Source: Microbacterium flavum (lineage in GTDB: Bacteria > Actinomycetota > Actinomycetes > Actinomycetales > Microbacteriaceae). From it: a stretch of 64,000 nt of DNA. The notes under the pieces are model-generated. The model made no database searches. It had not been told where the DNA came from and saw nothing but the letters and a program-made list of their open reading frames with translations. The stretch's first letter is position 1. Each line of letters opens with the position of its first letter. The position numbers were made by a program, and so were the translations under genes. The DNA lies in the NCBI RefSeq assembly GCF_018717645.1, contig NZ_JAFLHG010000003.1, positions 62,001 to 126,000 of the forward strand, given 5' to 3'. Of the stretch, positions 62,613-64,000 are shown one piece after another.

Positions 62613-62810
62613 TCAGTCCTCGGTCGGCCAGTTCTCGGAGCCGATGGCGTCCGTGGGCTCCGGAGTCGGCTCGTTCTCCTCGACGAGCGTCGGCGTCGGA
62701 TTGACGAGCTCTTCGGTCGGCACCTTCTTGAGCTCGTCGATCTCGTCGCGCAGGGCGTCCAGGTCGGGGCCGTCAGGGGTTTCGGGAAGGTTCTCGGAGG
62801 TGCCGGACAT
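62613..62810 (-). CDS. Small acidic protein (65 aa), unknown
   Basis: Sixty-five residues, strongly acidic and Pro/Thr-rich (LDALRDEIDELKKVPTEELV, PTPTLVEENEPTPEPTD, ENWPTED), probably disordered after a short helix. The ATG at 62810 lies 7 nt after TAGGGT (62818-62823, minus strand), the window's usual leaderless arrangement. It converges on the ABC exporter with 18 nt between stops. No family recognised. Confidence 0.65.
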   Translation of the reverse strand: MSGTSENLPETPDGPDLDALRDEIDELKKVPTEELVNPTPTLVEENEPTPEPTDAIGSENWPTED

Positions 62811-62817
62811 GGCCTTC

Positions 62818-62823
62818 ACCCTA
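62818..62823 (-). promoter_or_regulatory. -10 box for the small acidic protein
   Basis: TAGGGT on the minus strand ends 7 nt before the ATG at 62810, choosing it over the ATG 9 nt upstream. Confidence 0.4.
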
Positions 62824-62873
62824 GCCGTTCGACGGGAGCGCGCGGGGCGACCGACCCGCCGCAGCGGCGCCGC

Positions 62874-63863
62874 TCACCACAGCACCGCGGCTGAGCGGAG
62901 GTCGGCGGTCTGCGGATCGAGGGCGACGCCTTCGTGGTCGGCGCGCGCGACGAGGTCGCGGACGAACGCCCCCACGGCGCGACGGTACGCGGCATCCGCG
63001 TGCCCGGTTTCCCCCGCGGCGATGCGGACGAGCGGGGGCGTGTCCATCTCGAGGATGAGCCGGAGCCGCGCCCGCGCGGCGGCGTGCTGATCGGCCGCGT
63101 CGAGCACGGCGATCCCCCCGCGGAGAGCCTCGAGGTAGTCGGTGAGCACCGGAAGCGTGTCCTTGCGCTGCGTGATCGACGAGCCGTCGGCGCGTTCCCG
63201 CCAGTGCACGACCACGTCCGGAAGGACGTCGATCGCGCGCGCGTGCGTGTAGAGACGCTGCGCGACGATCTGGTCCTCGTACAGGCGCCCCTCGGGGAAG
63301 CGGACACCGTGTGCGCGCCAGAGCTCGACGCGGCTGAGCTTGGACCACGCCACGACGTTGCCGGAGACCTCGGGGTGCGCGGAGAGGGTCGTGCCCCGAC
63401 GCGCGGGGTCGGTCGCCGCGCGGACCCATGGCTGTACCTCACCCGCCGCATAGACGCCGCCCGCGCCCGCGCGCAGGCGCACGTATGCCCCGACGGCGAG
63501 GTCGCTGCCGCTCTCGGTGATCGCCGCGACCAGCCGTTCGAGAGCCGTCGGGGTCATCACATCGTCGGCGTCGAGGAAGCCGACGAAGGGGGTCGCGACG
63601 CGGTCCAGGCCGGCGTTGCGCGCGCCCCCGAGGCCACGCGGCTCGGCGTGACGGATGAGCGTGAAGCGCGGGTCGGATGCCGCGGCATCGGCGAAGACGT
63701 CCGCCGTGGCATCCACCGACCCGTCATCGACGAGGATCGCGCACCACGCCGGGAGCGTCTGCGCCCGCAGCGAGTCGAGGGCCTCCGCGGCGAACTCCGC
63801 GACATCCCGACCCGGGACGATCACCGTGACGAGGACCGGGAGGGGCGCGGCGGACGTGCTCAT
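62874..63863 (-). CDS. Family 2 glycosyltransferase
   Basis: GT-A-fold inverting glycosyltransferase of 329 residues. The N-terminal domain has VTVIVPGRDVAEFAAEALDS, AILVDDGSVDATADV, GLGGARNAGLDRV and the metal-binding DXD motif VGFLDADDVMTPTAL; the acceptor region has RLYEDQIVAQRLY. The C-terminal 100 residues are helical. It probably builds an envelope glycan. The ATG overlaps the stop of the cysteine desulfurase upstream. Confidence 0.88.
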   Translation of the reverse strand: MSTSAAPLPVLVTVIVPGRDVAEFAAEALDSLRAQTLPAWCAILVDDGSVDATADVFADAAASDPRFTLIRHAEPRGLGGARNAGLDRVATPFVGFLDADDVMTPTALERLVAAITESGSDLAVGAYVRLRAGAGGVYAAGEVQPWVRAATDPARRGTTLSAHPEVSGNVVAWSKLSRVELWRAHGVRFPEGRLYEDQIVAQRLYTHARAIDVLPDVVVHWRERADGSSITQRKDTLPVLTDYLEALRGGIAVLDAADQHAAARARLRLILEMDTPPLVRIAAGETGHADAAYRRAVGAFVRDLVARADHEGVALDPQTADLRSAAVLW

Positions 63864-64000
63864 GCGCCCGATCGTACCGCCGCCACCGCCTCGGCGACCG
63901 CGTCGGCGACGGGGGAGAGGTCCCCCGCGAGGTGGTGCCCGAGGGTGAAGCGCACCGCGCTCTGCGCGACGGCCGGGTCGATCCCGCAGGCGAGGAGGAC
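63860..64000 (-). CDS. Cysteine desulfurase, C-terminal 46 residues (5' part outside window)
   Basis: The frame is open from the window edge to a TGA at 63860-63862. It reads LLACGIDPAVAQSAVRFTLGH, split as LLACGIDPAVAQ and SAVRFTLGHHLAG, then an Ala-rich helix ending AVRSGA. Acidic-Gly-x-Pro followed by AVRFxLG is the C-terminal signature of IscS/NifS-type cysteine desulfurases, which mobilise sulfur from cysteine for Fe-S clusters and tRNA thiolation. Its stop overlaps the glycosyltransferase start (ATGA). Confidence 0.82.
   Translation of the reverse strand, partial: VLLACGIDPAVAQSAVRFTLGHHLAGDLSPVADAVAEAVAAVRSGA

Overview
The window is chromosomal DNA from a high-G+C actinobacterium, most likely a Microbacteriaceae member close to Microbacterium. 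The evidence is the very high G+C, frequent GTG starts, many start codons lying only 6-8 nt behind a TANNNT box (leaderless transcripts), actinobacterial families (DUF501, DUF4307, DUF4245, MpaB/DUF2236, a small family usually mislabelled 'ATP-dependent DNA ligase'), and a gene order that, from memory, resembles the Mycobacterium tuberculosis Rv1021-Rv1112 core block (mazG, eno, divIC, DUF501, greA, DUF4307, hemolysin III, short uppS, phoH, fumC, glpX, xseA/xseB, ispH, ychF). I see no rRNA operon, phage, transposase, integrase, plasmid gene or CRISPR array. No stretch over 300 bp lacks a gene.

Layout. 1-17 kb: ppc (3' end outside the window) diverges from nhaA-mazG-hisS; then an APC permease, an SGNH hydrolase joined in frame to a YdeI/OmdA-type domain, a gntR-DUF1648 operon between two related 69-bp repeats, an O-methyltransferase, eno, a DivIC/FtsB divisome protein, DUF501, a mycosin-like protease, NDH-2, and an unusual tRNA with a UAA anticodon. 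17-31 kb: small Microbacteriaceae-type genes including two divergent paralogs, a PLP enzyme plus sugar-lactone oxidase pair, lemA-AI-2E-ilvA, greA, DUF4307, hemolysin III, isoprenyl transferase, a class V aminotransferase with a repeat tail, and PhoH behind a structured leader. 31-46 kb: an OmpR-type two-component system, fumC, carbonic anhydrase-DUF4245-xseB-xseA, ispH, fba, an ABC exporter divergent from a LuxR-type two-component system, glpX, rmuC. 46-64 kb: a DEDDh exonuclease, alcohol dehydrogenase, methyltransferase, ychF, an apparently acquired SDR-tetR module, an aminopeptidase, small enzymes and membrane proteins, a DHA2 efflux pump, an ABC exporter, a family 2 glycosyltransferase and the 3' end of a cysteine desulfurase.

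Functionally this is mostly housekeeping. Central carbon metabolism (ppc, eno, fba, glpX, fumC) sits with respiration (NDH-2), isoprenoid synthesis (ispH, isoprenyl transferase), cell division and nucleotide/DNA maintenance (mazG, xseAB, rmuC, exonuclease). Accessory-looking parts are the SDR-tetR module, whose flanks both carry the last codons of ychF; several unrelated palindromic or direct repeats, one read through as protein inside mazG; and a set of very small genes including a 43-residue peptide ending in a cysteine-rich tail.
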